64,000 bases of DNA. Origin: Rathayibacter sp. VKM Ac-2804. Its GTDB lineage: Bacteria > Actinomycetota > Actinomycetes > Actinomycetales > Microbacteriaceae. The stretch spans positions 1,922,001 through 1,986,000 of the forward strand of contig NZ_CP047420.1 in assembly GCF_009866655.1 (NCBI RefSeq), read 5' to 3'. The stretch's first letter is position 1, and every line of letters starts with the position of its first letter. The notes beneath the pieces are model-generated. The model was not told the DNA's origin and did not search any database. It worked only from the letters and a program-made list of their open reading frames with translations. The translations under genes and the position numbers were made by a program. This document shows, piece after piece, positions 48,799-58,199 of the stretch.

Positions 48799-49854
48799 TC
48801 AGTGCCAGCCCGCCATCCCGCCGAGCAGCGAGTCCGACGCGATCCCCGCCGCCGCCGCGCGGTCGGCCGCGATCCGCGAGCGCACCCCCGACGCGCAGTG
48901 CAGCACCAGCGGCCCCCCGGGCAGCAGCGCCGGATCGAAGCGTGACATCGGCAGCCGCACCGCCCCGGGGATCGCGACGGTGCGGTCCTCGTCGTCCTCC
49001 CGGAGGTCGACGACGGTCGGCGGGGTCGATCCCGCGAGGCGCGCCCGCAGCTCGTCGGCGGTCACGGCTCCGGCGACCGCCGAGACGACGGCCACCGGCG
49101 GCACCGCGCGCGCCAGCGGCAGCTCGCTCCACGAGCCGTCCAGCGCGTCGTGCACCACGACCCGCCCGAACAGCGGCTCGCCGACGCCCGTGACGAGCTT
49201 CACCACCTCGCTCGCCATCGCCGAGCCGACCGCCGCGCAGAGCGAGCCGAGCACCCCGACCGTCGCGCAGCTGTCGGCCGCGTCCTCCGCTCCGGGATGC
49301 AGGGCGCGGAGGGTGACCCCGCCGCCGGGCGCGTCGGCCCAGAAGGTGGACAGCTGCCCGTCGAAGCCGAGCGCCGACCCCCAGACGTGCGGGATCCCGG
49401 CCCGGGTCGTCGCGTCGGAGGCGAGGTAGCGCGAGCCGAAGGTGTCGAAGCCGTCGACCACCACGTCCCAGCCCGCGACGAGCGCGTCGGCGTTCGCGCC
49501 GGTGAAGGAGACGGGGAAGGCCTGCACGTCGATGCCCGGGGACAGCCGCCGCGCGGTCGCCGCCGCGGACTCCGCCTTGGAGGAGCCGATCGACGACTCG
49601 TCGTGCGCCGTCTGCCGCGCCAGGTTGGAGGCCTCGACCACGTCGCCGTCGACGATCCCGAGGTGGCCGATTCCGGCCGCGGCGAGCGCCGTGATCACCG
49701 GGGAGCCGATGCCGCCCGCGCCGAGCACGAGCACCCGCGCGTTCCGCAGCCGCCGCTGCCCGAGCTCGCCGAGCGGCGAGAGCCGGATCTGCCGGGCGAA
49801 GCGCTCGCGCTCCGCGGCGGTGAGCGGCGGTCCGGGCTCCACGAGCGGGGTCAC
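48799..49854 (-). CDS. moeB: MoeB/ThiF-type adenylyltransferase fused to a rhodanese domain
   Basis: A 351-residue sulfur-carrier activator. Residues about 10-240 form the E1-like domain with GAGGIGSPVITALAAAGIGHL (ATP loop, about 41-61), DGDVVEASNLARQ and the nucleophilic-Cys region DSCATVGVLGSLCAAVGS. Residues about 255-351 are a rhodanese domain with active-site loop HCASGVRSR. It adenylates the MoaD tail and passes sulfur to it; ThiS could be a second client. The two CxxC zinc pairs usual for MoeB are absent. GTG 49854 overlaps the GNAT gene stop by 4 bases. No ribosome site is needed if coupled. Confidence 0.88.
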   Translation of the reverse strand: MTPLVEPGPPLTAAERERFARQIRLSPLGELGQRRLRNARVLVLGAGGIGSPVITALAAAGIGHLGIVDGDVVEASNLARQTAHDESSIGSSKAESAAATARRLSPGIDVQAFPVSFTGANADALVAGWDVVVDGFDTFGSRYLASDATTRAGIPHVWGSALGFDGQLSTFWADAPGGGVTLRALHPGAEDAADSCATVGVLGSLCAAVGSAMASEVVKLVTGVGEPLFGRVVVHDALDGSWSELPLARAVPPVAVVSAVAGAVTADELRARLAGSTPPTVVDLREDDEDRTVAIPGAVRLPMSRFDPALLPGGPLVLHCASGVRSRIAADRAAAAGIASDSLLGGMAGWH

Positions 49855-50984
49855 CGCGTCGCCTCCGTCGAGGTTCCCCGGCGCTCCGGCGCCCCGTGGT
49901 CGTCGAGCCGCCACTGGCCCTCCACCGCGATCGCGCGGAAGCCCACGGCCTCGTTGACGGCGAGCATCGGCCGGTTCTCCTCCGCGTTCCAGGTGTAGAC
50001 GGCACGGCAGTCGGGGTCGGCCGCGGCCAGGTGCTCGAGCGCGTCGAGCTTGAGCAGCATCCCGAGGCGGTGCCCGCGGTGCGCCGGCTGCACGAGGGTC
50101 GCTCCCCACAGTGCGGCGCGACCCGGGAGCACGTCGACGGTGCAGTAGCCGACCGGCTGCCCGTCCCGCAGCGCGACCGAGGTCAGCTCCACCCGCCCGC
50201 CGGCGGTCGCCGCGCGGTCGTGCGCCTCCAGCCGCTCGCGAGTCCAGGTCTCCTCGGGCACGGACAGCCCGGCCGTCGGCGCCTGCGCGGACATGCTCGC
50301 GCGCAGGGCGAGCATCCCGTCGACGAGCTCCGCGGGCGTCGCGCCGCTCCAGTGCCGCAGCTCGTAGCCGTCGGCGTGCGCCAGCGCGCCTCGGCGCCGG
50401 GACGCGGCCAGCACGACGTCGAGCGGCAGCCGCACCACGCTCACCCGCTCCACATGCTCGAGCACCCAGCCGCGCGAGGCGAGCCAGCGCGCGCCGGGGT
50501 CGTCGGCGGGCACGGAGCCGGCACCCGAGCGTGCGGTCAGTCGCGGCCCCGAGCGGTCGGCCCGGTGCGCTGTCCAGGTCTGCAGCACGGTCCGCCCGAG
50601 CGCGTGCGCCTCCGCCGTCAGCCGCTCGAGCAGGGCGGAGCCGACGCCGTGCCCGCGCTCGGCGTCGAGGACCGAGAACGCCAGCCAGGCCGCGTCGTCG
50701 CCCTCCTCGGTGCTCCAGTGCAGCTCACCGCTGCCGACGGCGCGGACACCGTCCGCCGTCACGAGCTCGGCGAGGAACGCGCGGCGCGGGTCGAACTCCT
50801 GCTGCCGCCACTCGCCGAGGTTCGTCTCGGCCGGGAAGCCGAGCTCGTCCGTCCCGGTGCCCTCGGCCTCGACGGCGTTGCCGATCGCGGTGAGGGTGAC
50901 GAAGTCGTCCCAGCCCTCGGCACCCGGGCGCTCGGGGATCGGCAGCTCGCGGATCCGGAGCGCGGGGTCGGTGGGGCTCGTCAC
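49851..50984 (-). CDS. GNAT acetyltransferase with two GNAT domains
   Basis: A 377-residue protein in which an N-terminal GNAT domain (acetyl-CoA loop RGHGVGSALL, about 109-118) and a C-terminal one (HRGHRLGMLLKLDAL, about 297-311) are in tandem. The tandem order recalls mycothiol synthase MshD, but sequence is not close enough to name it. Unknown substrate. GTG 50984 is chosen; it follows GGGGAG almost directly, and GTG 50999 is an alternative. Its stop overlaps moeB, so it may share the moeB transcript. It is divergent from smc. Confidence 0.75.
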   Translation of the reverse strand: MTSPTDPALRIRELPIPERPGAEGWDDFVTLTAIGNAVEAEGTGTDELGFPAETNLGEWRQQEFDPRRAFLAELVTADGVRAVGSGELHWSTEEGDDAAWLAFSVLDAERGHGVGSALLERLTAEAHALGRTVLQTWTAHRADRSGPRLTARSGAGSVPADDPGARWLASRGWVLEHVERVSVVRLPLDVVLAASRRRGALAHADGYELRHWSGATPAELVDGMLALRASMSAQAPTAGLSVPEETWTRERLEAHDRAATAGGRVELTSVALRDGQPVGYCTVDVLPGRAALWGATLVQPAHRGHRLGMLLKLDALEHLAAADPDCRAVYTWNAEENRPMLAVNEAVGFRAIAVEGQWRLDDHGAPERRGTSTEATR

Positions 50985-51087
50985 CTCCCCAGTGTGCACG
51001 CCGCCGGGCCGCACCGCGCGGTTCCGCGGCACGACGGAGACCGTCGAGTACCGTAGGGAGCGTTTTCGAGCGGAGCGAGGCGGCCGG

Positions 51088-54000
51088 GTGTACCTGAAGA
51101 GCCTGACCCTCAAGGGGTTCAAGTCCTTCGCGCAGCCGACCACGTTCGCCTTCGAGCCCGGGGTCACCTGCGTGGTCGGGCCCAACGGCTCGGGCAAGAG
51201 CAACGTCGTCGACGCGCTCGCGTGGGTGATGGGGGAGCAGGGCGCGAAGACCCTCCGCGGCGGCAAGATGGAGGACGTCATCTTCGCCGGCACCTCCACC
51301 CGCGGCCCGCTCGGCCGCGCGGAGGTCGCGCTCACCATCGACAACACCGACGGCGCGCTGCCGATCGAGTACACCGAGGTGACGATCAAGCGCACCCTGT
51401 TTCGCAACGGCGGCAGCGAGTACGCGATCAACGGCCGCGCCTGCCGGCTCCTCGACGTGCAGGAGCTGCTGAGCGACTCCGGTCTCGGCCGCGAGATGCA
51501 CGTGATCGTCGGCCAGGGCCAGCTCGACGCCGTCCTGCACGCGACCCCGGAGGAGCGCCGCGGCTTCATCGAGGAGGCGGCCGGCATCCTCAAGCACCGC
51601 CGCCGCAAGGAGAAGACCCTCCGCAAGCTCGACGGGATGCAGGCGAACCTCACCCGCCTCTCCGACCTCGCCGGCGAGATCCGCCGCCAGCTCAAGCCGC
51701 TCGGCCGCCAGGCCGAGGTCGCCCGGCAGGCGCAGACCATCGCCGCGGTCGTCCGCGACGCCCGCGCGCGCCTGCTCGCCGACGACGTCGTCACCCTCCG
51801 CACCGCGCTCGACGGCTTCGCGCGGACGGAGAGCGAGCGGCACAGCGAGCGCCTCGTGCTGCAGGAGCGGCTCGAGCAGAGCACTCTGCGGACCGCCCGG
51901 ATCGAGTCCGAGATGGTCGGCGACGCCGTCGACGACGCCCGGCGCACCACCTTCGAGCTGGAGTCCGTCCAGGAGCGGCTGCGCAATCTGGCGGCGCTCG
52001 CCGGGCAGCGCCTCGCCCTGCTCGAGGCGGAGTCGGAGCAGCCCGCGGTGCAGCCGCGCGTCACGGCACCCATGGTCGAGGAGGCGCGCGCCGAGCTGGA
52101 GCGCCTCCGCGTCGCCGTGCTCGACGCCGAGACCGCGTGGACCGACTCCCAGAAGGCGACGGTCCGCGCCCGCGGCGCCCTGGACGCGACCGACGAGGAG
52201 ATCGCGGCGCAGTCGGCGCTGGTCTCCCGGCACGACCTCGAGCTGTCCAAGCTCACCGGCCAGGCCGACACCGCGGCCTCCCGCCTGGCGGCCGTCCGCG
52301 GCGAGGTGCTCCGTGCGCAGAACACCCTCGACTCCGCCGTGCAGCGCCGCGAGGCCGCTCAGCGCCAGCTCGACGCGCTGGAGGACGAGATCGGCGAGGC
52401 GGGCGGCGGCACCGACGGCACGCTCGACGAGGGCTACGAGCTCGCCCAGTCCGCCGTCTTCGAGGCCGAGGGCGAGATCGAGCGGCTCCGCGAGGAGCTG
52501 CACGCTCTCGAGCGCGAGCGCGACGGCCTCGCCGCCCGCCGCAGCGCCCTCTCGCTCGCCCTCGACGTCTCCGACGGCTCCGCCGAGCTGATCGCCACCC
52601 GCTTGGACGGGATCCGCGGCCGCGTCGCCGAGCGCATCCAGGTCCGCCCCGGCTACGAGGCGGCGATCGCGGCGGCCCTCGGCGCTGCCGCCGACTCCGT
52701 GCTCGCCGACTCGCAGCCGCAGGCCGAGGCCGCACTCGACGAGGCGATCCGCCGCGAGCTCGGCCGGGTCGAGCTGCTGATCGGCGACGCCGCCCGCCCC
52801 GCCCTCGCGATCGAGGTGCCGGAGGGGGCGATTCGCGCCCGCGACCTGGTCACCGGACCCGACGGCGTCCTCGCCCTGCTCGAGCAGGTCGTCGTCGTCG
52901 ACGACCTCGACGCCGCCCGCCGGCTCTGGCCCGCTCTGGCCGGCGGCGAGCACCCCGTCACCGTCGTCACCCGCGACGGCGCCTCGATCTCGGACGCCGT
53001 GCTCAGCGGCGGAGCGGGCGGGCAGCGCAGCCGCCTCGAGCTGGTCTCCGAGCGCGACGCGGCCGCGAGCCGGCTGGAGGAGATCGAGGGCCGGATCGAT
53101 CGCCTCCGCTTCGACCTCGCCGAGCAGACCGGCGCCCTGCGCGCCGCCAAGGACCAGTCGCGCCTCGCCCTCGCGGCGCTGCGGGAGCACGACGCCGCCC
53201 GCGCCGCCCACACCGAGCGGCTCGGCCGGGTGCGCGCGCAGCTCGAGGGCGCCACCGCGGAGCTCGGCCGCGGCGAGAAGGCCCTGACCATCGCGACGGA
53301 GCGGGTCGGCGACGCCGAGGCCGCGGCGCAGAAGGCGAAGGGCGAGCTGGACGTCGCCCGCTCGCGCCCCCGGCCGGTCCTCGACGTCAGCGCGCGCGAC
53401 GCGCTCCAGCGCGAGGTCGACGCGGCCCGCGAGCGCGAGATCGAGGCGCGCCTCGGCGTCGAGACCGCCAACGAGCGCGTCCGGGCCGAGCAGTCCCGCG
53501 GCGAGTCGCTCGAGCGCCAGCTCGCGGCCGACCGCGCGGCCGCCGACGAGGCCGCCCGCCGCGCGGTGATCCGCCGCCGCCAGCACGACGCCGCGGCCGA
53601 CGTGACCGGCGCGACCCCCGCCGTGCTCGCCTCCGTCGACCGCTCGGTGCAGCAGTCGCGCGCCGAGCTGCTGCGCGCCGAGACCGCCCGCTCGCAGCAG
53701 AACGAGGAGCTGCAGGCGCTGCGCCGCGAGGAGGGCGTCCTCCGCGACCGGCTGCAGAGCGTCACCGAGAGCGTGCACGGCCTCGAGCTGCAGATCTACG
53801 AGAAGCGCCTGCAGCTCACCGGGCTGCTCGAGCGCGCCGGCTCCGAGCTCGGCCTGGTGGAGGACGTGCTGGTCGCCGAGTACGGCCCCGAGGTCGCGGT
53901 CCCCGACGAGACCGACGCGGAGGCGCCCGCGCGCCCGTTCCTCCGAGACGAGCAGCGCCGCCGCCTGGACAAGGCCGAGAAGCAGCTCGGCCAGCTCGGC

Positions 54001-54600
54001 CGGGTGAACCCGCTCGCCCTCGAGGAGTTCGCGGCACTCGAGCAGCGGCACGTCTTCCTCACCGAGCAGCTGACCGACCTGACGAACACCCGGCGCGACC
54101 TGCTGACCATCATCGAGGAGCTCGACGAGACCATGCAGACGGTCTTCGCCTCGGCCTTCGACGACACCCAGGCCGCCTTCGCGGACGTCTTCCCGGTGCT
54201 CTTCCCCGGCGGCACCGGCAGTATCCGGCTCACCGATCCGGAGAACCTGCTCACCACCGGCATCGAGGTCGCGGTGCGCCCGGCCGGCAAGAAGATCGAG
54301 CGGCTGTCGCTGCTCTCGGGCGGGGAGCGCTCGCTCGCCGCGGTGGCCTTCATGGTCGCGATCTTCAAGTCGCGGCCGAGCCCGTTCTACATCATGGACG
54401 AGGTGGAGGCGGCGCTCGACGACGCGAACCTCGGCCGCCTGCTCAGCATCTTCCAGGACCTCCGCACCTCGAGCCAGCTGATCGTGATCACGCACCAGAA
54501 GCGCACGATGGAGATCGCCGACGCCCTGTACGGAGTCTCGATGCGCCAGGACGGGGTCTCCGCCGTGGTCGGTCAGCGCGTGGAGGCGCCGGCGGTCTGA
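51088..54600 (+). CDS. smc: chromosome segregation protein SMC
   Basis: A 1170-residue SMC ATPase for chromosome condensation and segregation with ScpA/ScpB. Walker A is GPNGSGKS (residues 31-38), followed by coiled coil about 165-500, the hinge around 500-650 (IQVRPGYEAAIAAALGAAAD), returning coiled coil to about 990, then signature LSGGERSLAAVAF and Walker B YIMDEVEAALDDAN near 1060-1120. The Q-loop region GEQGAKTLRGGKMEDVIF is intact. GTG 51088 is chosen as it yields the classical YLKSLTLKGFKSFA start. It is the first gene after the 28-kb nitrogen block; elsewhere it usually follows mutM. Confidence 0.97.
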   Translation: MYLKSLTLKGFKSFAQPTTFAFEPGVTCVVGPNGSGKSNVVDALAWVMGEQGAKTLRGGKMEDVIFAGTSTRGPLGRAEVALTIDNTDGALPIEYTEVTIKRTLFRNGGSEYAINGRACRLLDVQELLSDSGLGREMHVIVGQGQLDAVLHATPEERRGFIEEAAGILKHRRRKEKTLRKLDGMQANLTRLSDLAGEIRRQLKPLGRQAEVARQAQTIAAVVRDARARLLADDVVTLRTALDGFARTESERHSERLVLQERLEQSTLRTARIESEMVGDAVDDARRTTFELESVQERLRNLAALAGQRLALLEAESEQPAVQPRVTAPMVEEARAELERLRVAVLDAETAWTDSQKATVRARGALDATDEEIAAQSALVSRHDLELSKLTGQADTAASRLAAVRGEVLRAQNTLDSAVQRREAAQRQLDALEDEIGEAGGGTDGTLDEGYELAQSAVFEAEGEIERLREELHALERERDGLAARRSALSLALDVSDGSAELIATRLDGIRGRVAERIQVRPGYEAAIAAALGAAADSVLADSQPQAEAALDEAIRRELGRVELLIGDAARPALAIEVPEGAIRARDLVTGPDGVLALLEQVVVVDDLDAARRLWPALAGGEHPVTVVTRDGASISDAVLSGGAGGQRSRLELVSERDAAASRLEEIEGRIDRLRFDLAEQTGALRAAKDQSRLALAALREHDAARAAHTERLGRVRAQLEGATAELGRGEKALTIATERVGDAEAAAQKAKGELDVARSRPRPVLDVSARDALQREVDAAREREIEARLGVETANERVRAEQSRGESLERQLAADRAAADEAARRAVIRRRQHDAAADVTGATPAVLASVDRSVQQSRAELLRAETARSQQNEELQALRREEGVLRDRLQSVTESVHGLELQIYEKRLQLTGLLERAGSELGLVEDVLVAEYGPEVAVPDETDAEAPARPFLRDEQRRRLDKAEKQLGQLGRVNPLALEEFAALEQRHVFLTEQLTDLTNTRRDLLTIIEELDETMQTVFASAFDDTQAAFADVFPVLFPGGTGSIRLTDPENLLTTGIEVAVRPAGKKIERLSLLSGGERSLAAVAFMVAIFKSRPSPFYIMDEVEAALDDANLGRLLSIFQDLRTSSQLIVITHQKRTMEIADALYGVSMRQDGVSAVVGQRVEAPAV

Positions 54601-54609
54601 CACCCGCGT

Positions 54610-54694
54610 CCGATTCGCAGGCGATGCCGGCCGGCAGGCCCATCCTGCCGCAGGTGCAGGCGCCGCGAAGGGCGGATCGCCTGCAGATCGGACG
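54610..54694. repeat. inverted repeat related to the 19-bp tandem unit, upstream of ftsY
   Basis: CCGATTCGCAGGCGATGCC near 54610 is an imperfect inverse of GGCGGATCGCCTGCAGATCGG near 54671-54692, with further GCAGG motifs between. The GATCTGCAGG core equals that of the tandem array at 48584. It may terminate smc transcription before the ftsY -10. Confidence 0.5.
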
Positions 54695-54706
54695 TCCACC
54701 CGCCGG

Positions 54707-54712
54707 TAGCCT
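54707..54712 (+). promoter_or_regulatory. ftsY -10 element, leaderless transcript likely
   Basis: TAGCCT ends six bases before the ftsY ATG, with no ribosome site. Confidence 0.5.
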
Positions 54713-54718
54713 GGGCGC

Positions 54719-55594
<876 letters not shown>

Positions 55595-55613
55595 CCCGGG
55601 GGAGCCCTCCCCC

Positions 55614-55678
55614 CTCCGCGAGATGCCACTTGTGCACGCGACACGCCGCGAAAAGCGAGCACAACTGGCATCTCGCGG
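55614..55678 (-). repeat. dispersed palindromic repeat, family 1, copy C
   Basis: Left arm 55614-55634; right arm 55660-55678 with one mismatch (CACAACTGG). The loop reads in the opposite orientation to copies A and B. It lies between ftsY and the convergent hepT gene and may terminate both. Confidence 0.85.
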
Positions 55679-55684
55679 GGTGAG

Positions 55685-56017
55685 TCAGAGGCGTCGGGTC
55701 CGAAGTGCCTCGGCCAAGGGCAGGAGCTCCTCGTCGAGGATCTCGACGATCAGCTCGGGCTGGATGCGGAAGTACTCGTGGATGATCACGTTGCGGAGCC
55801 CCGCGATGGCCGCCCAGGGAACGCCGTCGAACTCGGCCAGAGCAGAATCGGGGAGTGCGCGCACGGCCTCTCCGATCACGGCGAGATTGCGCAGGACCGC
55901 GTCCAGAGCCATCCCGGCCATCGCGGTGTCGGCGCCGCTGAGGTAGGGCCGGTACTCGATGCAGCGGTCGATCGCCGCGCGGATGTCCGAGAAGCGGTCC
56001 TCGGGCGATCTGCTCAC
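55685..56017 (-). CDS. hepT: HepT-like toxin (DUF86)
   Basis: A 110-residue HEPN-domain ribonuclease toxin. The catalytic motif RNVIIHEY (Rx4-6H, about residues 74-81) is intact. It belongs to the MntA/HepT type VII pair, in which MntA AMPylates the Tyr beside this motif (here HEYF) to silence the toxin. GTG 56017 overlaps the mntA stop by 4 bases (GTGA), so antitoxin is made first. The pair is framed by repeat copies C and D, both in the same orientation, suggesting a mobile cassette between ftsY and lipA. Confidence 0.88.
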   Translation of the reverse strand: MSRSPEDRFSDIRAAIDRCIEYRPYLSGADTAMAGMALDAVLRNLAVIGEAVRALPDSALAEFDGVPWAAIAGLRNVIIHEYFRIQPELIVEILDEELLPLAEALRTRRL

Positions 56018-56334
56018 AGGGCGACCATGTCGCGGTGCGCTGTCTCCGAGACGGGTCTGCGGAGCAGCGACTCCGTCACCACGTCCACCCGCACCCCGAG
56101 GATGCGGCTGATCTCCTCGCCGATCCCCGCGACCCGCAGCAGGGTGTTGCCCCTGCCCTTCTCGAGGTCGACGAACAGATCGATGTCGCTGTCCGGACGG
56201 GCATCGCCGCGAGCGACGGAGCCGAAGAGCCGCGGGTCGCGCGCTCCGTACCGGGCGAGGACCTCGTCCACTGCGGCGCGATGCGTCTCCAGCGCTCGGC
56301 GCAGGAGGACTGCTCGCGCCGTGGCCGTGGACAT
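56014..56334 (-). CDS. mntA: MntA-like antitoxin (minimal nucleotidyltransferase)
   Basis: A 106-residue MNT-family protein with the GSx10DxD motif: GSVARGDARPDSDIDLFVD (about residues 42-60). In known pairs it transfers AMP to the HepT tyrosine. ATG 56334 gives the minimal form; an upstream frame to 56364 has no ribosome site. It is the first gene of the two-gene operon and overlaps hepT by 4 bases. Confidence 0.88.
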   Translation of the reverse strand: MSTATARAVLLRRALETHRAAVDEVLARYGARDPRLFGSVARGDARPDSDIDLFVDLEKGRGNTLLRVAGIGEEISRILGVRVDVVTESLLRRPVSETAHRDMVAL

Positions 56335-56378
56335 GCGTCCAGGATACGAGGCGGGGTCACCCACCGCTGCCCCTCCTT

Positions 56379-56437
56379 GCGAGATGCCACTTGTGCACGC
56401 GACACGCCGTGAAAGGCGTGCACAAGTGGCATCTCGC
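56379..56437 (-). repeat. dispersed palindromic repeat, family 1, copy D
   Basis: Arms GCGAGATGCCACTTGTG (56379-56395) and its complement (56421-56437) with the loop nearly identical to the reverse of copy A. It lies between lipA (convergent-end side, stop at 56453) and mntA. Confidence 0.87.
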
Positions 56438-56452
56438 GGAGGAGGCGGCCGG

Positions 56453-57439
56453 TCAGACCGCCTGGGAGAAAGTGAGCGCGGCGTCGGCCAGATGGCGGAG
56501 GTGCTCGGGGACCGGCAGGCCCTTCGACTCCATCGAGCGGGCCCAGAGGCGGCCGGCGCGGTAGGAGGAGCGGACGAGCGGGCCGGACAGCACGCCGAGG
56601 AAGCCGATGTCCTCCGCCTCCTCCTTGATCGCGACGAACTCCTCCGGGTGCACCCAGCGGTCCACCGGCAGGTGCCGCGGAGTCGGGCGGAGGTACTGCG
56701 TGATCGTCACGATGTCGGTGCCCGCGTCGTGCAGGTCCTGCAGCGCCTGCGAGATCTCCTCGCGCTCCTCGCCCATGCCGAGGATGAGGTTCGACTTCGT
56801 GATCAGCCCCGCGTCGCGCCCCTGGGTCAGCACGTCGAGCGAGCGCTCGTAGCGGAAGGCCGGCCTGATCCGCTTGAAGATGCGCGGCACCGTCTCGACG
56901 TTGTGCGCGAAGACCTCGGGCCGGGCGTCGAACACCCGCCGCAGGTGCTCCGCTCGCCCGGTGAAGTCGGGCACCAGGATCTCCACGCCCGTCCCCGGCG
57001 CCTGAGCGTGGATCTGCCGGATGGTCTCGGCGTAGAGCCAGGAGCCCTCGTCCGGCAGGTCGTCGCGGGCCACCCCGGTGACGGTCGCGTAGCGCAGCTT
57101 CATCCGCGCCACCGACTCGCCGACCCGGCGCGGCTCGTCGGCGTCGTAATCGGCCGGCTTGCCGGTGTCGATCTGGCAGAAGTCGCAGCGCCGCGTGCAC
57201 TGCGAGCCGCCGATCAGGAAGGTCGCCTCGCGGTCCTCCCAGCACTCGAAGATGTTCGGGCAGCCCGCCTCCTGGCAGACCGTGTGCAGCTCCTCGTCCT
57301 TCACCAGGGACTGCAGCTGCCGGTACTCCGGTCCCATCACGGCCTTCGTCTTGATCCACTCGGGCTTGCGCTCGATCGGCGTCTCGGCGTTGCGCACCTC
57401 GAGGCGCAGCAGCTTCCGGCCGCCGGTCTCGGCGCTCAC
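56453..57439 (-). CDS. lipA: lipoyl synthase
   Basis: The 328-residue radical SAM enzyme inserts two sulfurs into protein-bound octanoyl groups, maturing the E2 subunits that serve AceE. The auxiliary cluster motif is [12 protein letters not shown] (Cx4Cx5C, about 55-66) and the radical SAM motif is CTRRCDFC (CxxxCxxC, about 80-87). The C-terminal SSYRAG contains the auxiliary-cluster serine ligand (R-S-S-Y). GTG 57439 overlaps the lipB stop (GTGA), giving a lipB-lipA operon. Confidence 0.97.
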   Translation of the reverse strand: MSAETGGRKLLRLEVRNAETPIERKPEWIKTKAVMGPEYRQLQSLVKDEELHTVCQEAGCPNIFECWEDREATFLIGGSQCTRRCDFCQIDTGKPADYDADEPRRVGESVARMKLRYATVTGVARDDLPDEGSWLYAETIRQIHAQAPGTGVEILVPDFTGRAEHLRRVFDARPEVFAHNVETVPRIFKRIRPAFRYERSLDVLTQGRDAGLITKSNLILGMGEEREEISQALQDLHDAGTDIVTITQYLRPTPRHLPVDRWVHPEEFVAIKEEAEDIGFLGVLSGPLVRSSYRAGRLWARSMESKGLPVPEHLRHLADAALTFSQAV

Positions 57440-58101
57440 GCGGCGACCCCCGCGACGACGTCGACGACCGCGAAGGCGGGTGCCGCCTCCCGGAACCGCG
57501 CCTCGACCCGGTCCCGCACCGACTCCATCGACGGCGCCTCGCCGCGCTCGCGCTCGACGGTGGTGACCCCGGCGTCGGCGATGCCGCACGCGATGACGCG
57601 GGAGTAGGGCTCCAGGCTGTTCGACACGTTCAGCGCGAAGCCGTGCATGGTCACGCCGTGCGCCACACGGATGCCGATCGCCGCGATCTTGTCGGCGCCG
57701 TCGCCGCGGCGGATCCAGACGCCCGAGCGTCCCTCGATCCGCACCCCGGCGACGCCGAGATCGTCGAGCACGTCGATCAGGACGCCCTCGAGCGAGCGGA
57801 CGTAGGCGACCACGTCGACGGGCTCCCGCAGCCGCACGATCGGGTAGCCGACGAGCTGACCCGGGCCGTGCCAGGTGAGCCGGCCGCCCCGGTCGACGTC
57901 GACGACGGGGGAGCCGTCGACCGGCCGCTCGTGCGGCTCGGTGCGCTTGCCGGCGGTGTAGACGGACGCGTGCTCGCAGAGCACCAGCACGCCGGGCCGC
58001 GCTCCCGCGACCACCTCGCTGTGCAGCCGGCGCTGCAGCTCCCAGCCGTCGCGGTAGTCCAGGGGATCCGCGGAGTCGCCCGCGAGCAGTGTCTCGATCA
58101 C
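57436..58101 (-). CDS. lipB: lipoyl (octanoyl) transferase LipB
   Basis: The 221-residue enzyme moves octanoate from acyl carrier protein to E2 and glycine-cleavage H proteins. [18 protein letters not shown] is the hallmark (about 72-89), the catalytic Lys is in [10 protein letters not shown] and the catalytic Cys in [13 protein letters not shown] (about 171). GTG 58101 starts directly with VIETLLAG. It is upstream of lipA with a 4-bp overlap and divergent from ffh. Confidence 0.95.
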   Translation of the reverse strand: MIETLLAGDSADPLDYRDGWELQRRLHSEVVAGARPGVLVLCEHASVYTAGKRTEPHERPVDGSPVVDVDRGGRLTWHGPGQLVGYPIVRLREPVDVVAYVRSLEGVLIDVLDDLGVAGVRIEGRSGVWIRRGDGADKIAAIGIRVAHGVTMHGFALNVSNSLEPYSRVIACGIADAGVTTVERERGEAPSMESVRDRVEARFREAAPAFAVVDVVAGVAA

Positions 58102-58183
58102 GCGGCCACCCTAGACGACTTCCTGCACTCGGTACGGTTAATCGCGCACGGGCGTCGTCGTCCGACGTCCGGAATGGCTCCGG

Positions 58184-58189
58184 TAGAAT
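58184..58189 (+). promoter_or_regulatory. ffh -10 element
   Basis: TAGAAT, ten bases before the ffh ATG, with no ribosome site between. The transcript start should be within a few bases of the start codon. Confidence 0.5.
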
Positions 58190-58199
58190 TCCCGGCATC

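Noticed and set aside
49851..50984. Mycothiol synthase mshD
   Set aside because: Only the tandem GNAT layout agrees; no specific MshD motif could be recognised.
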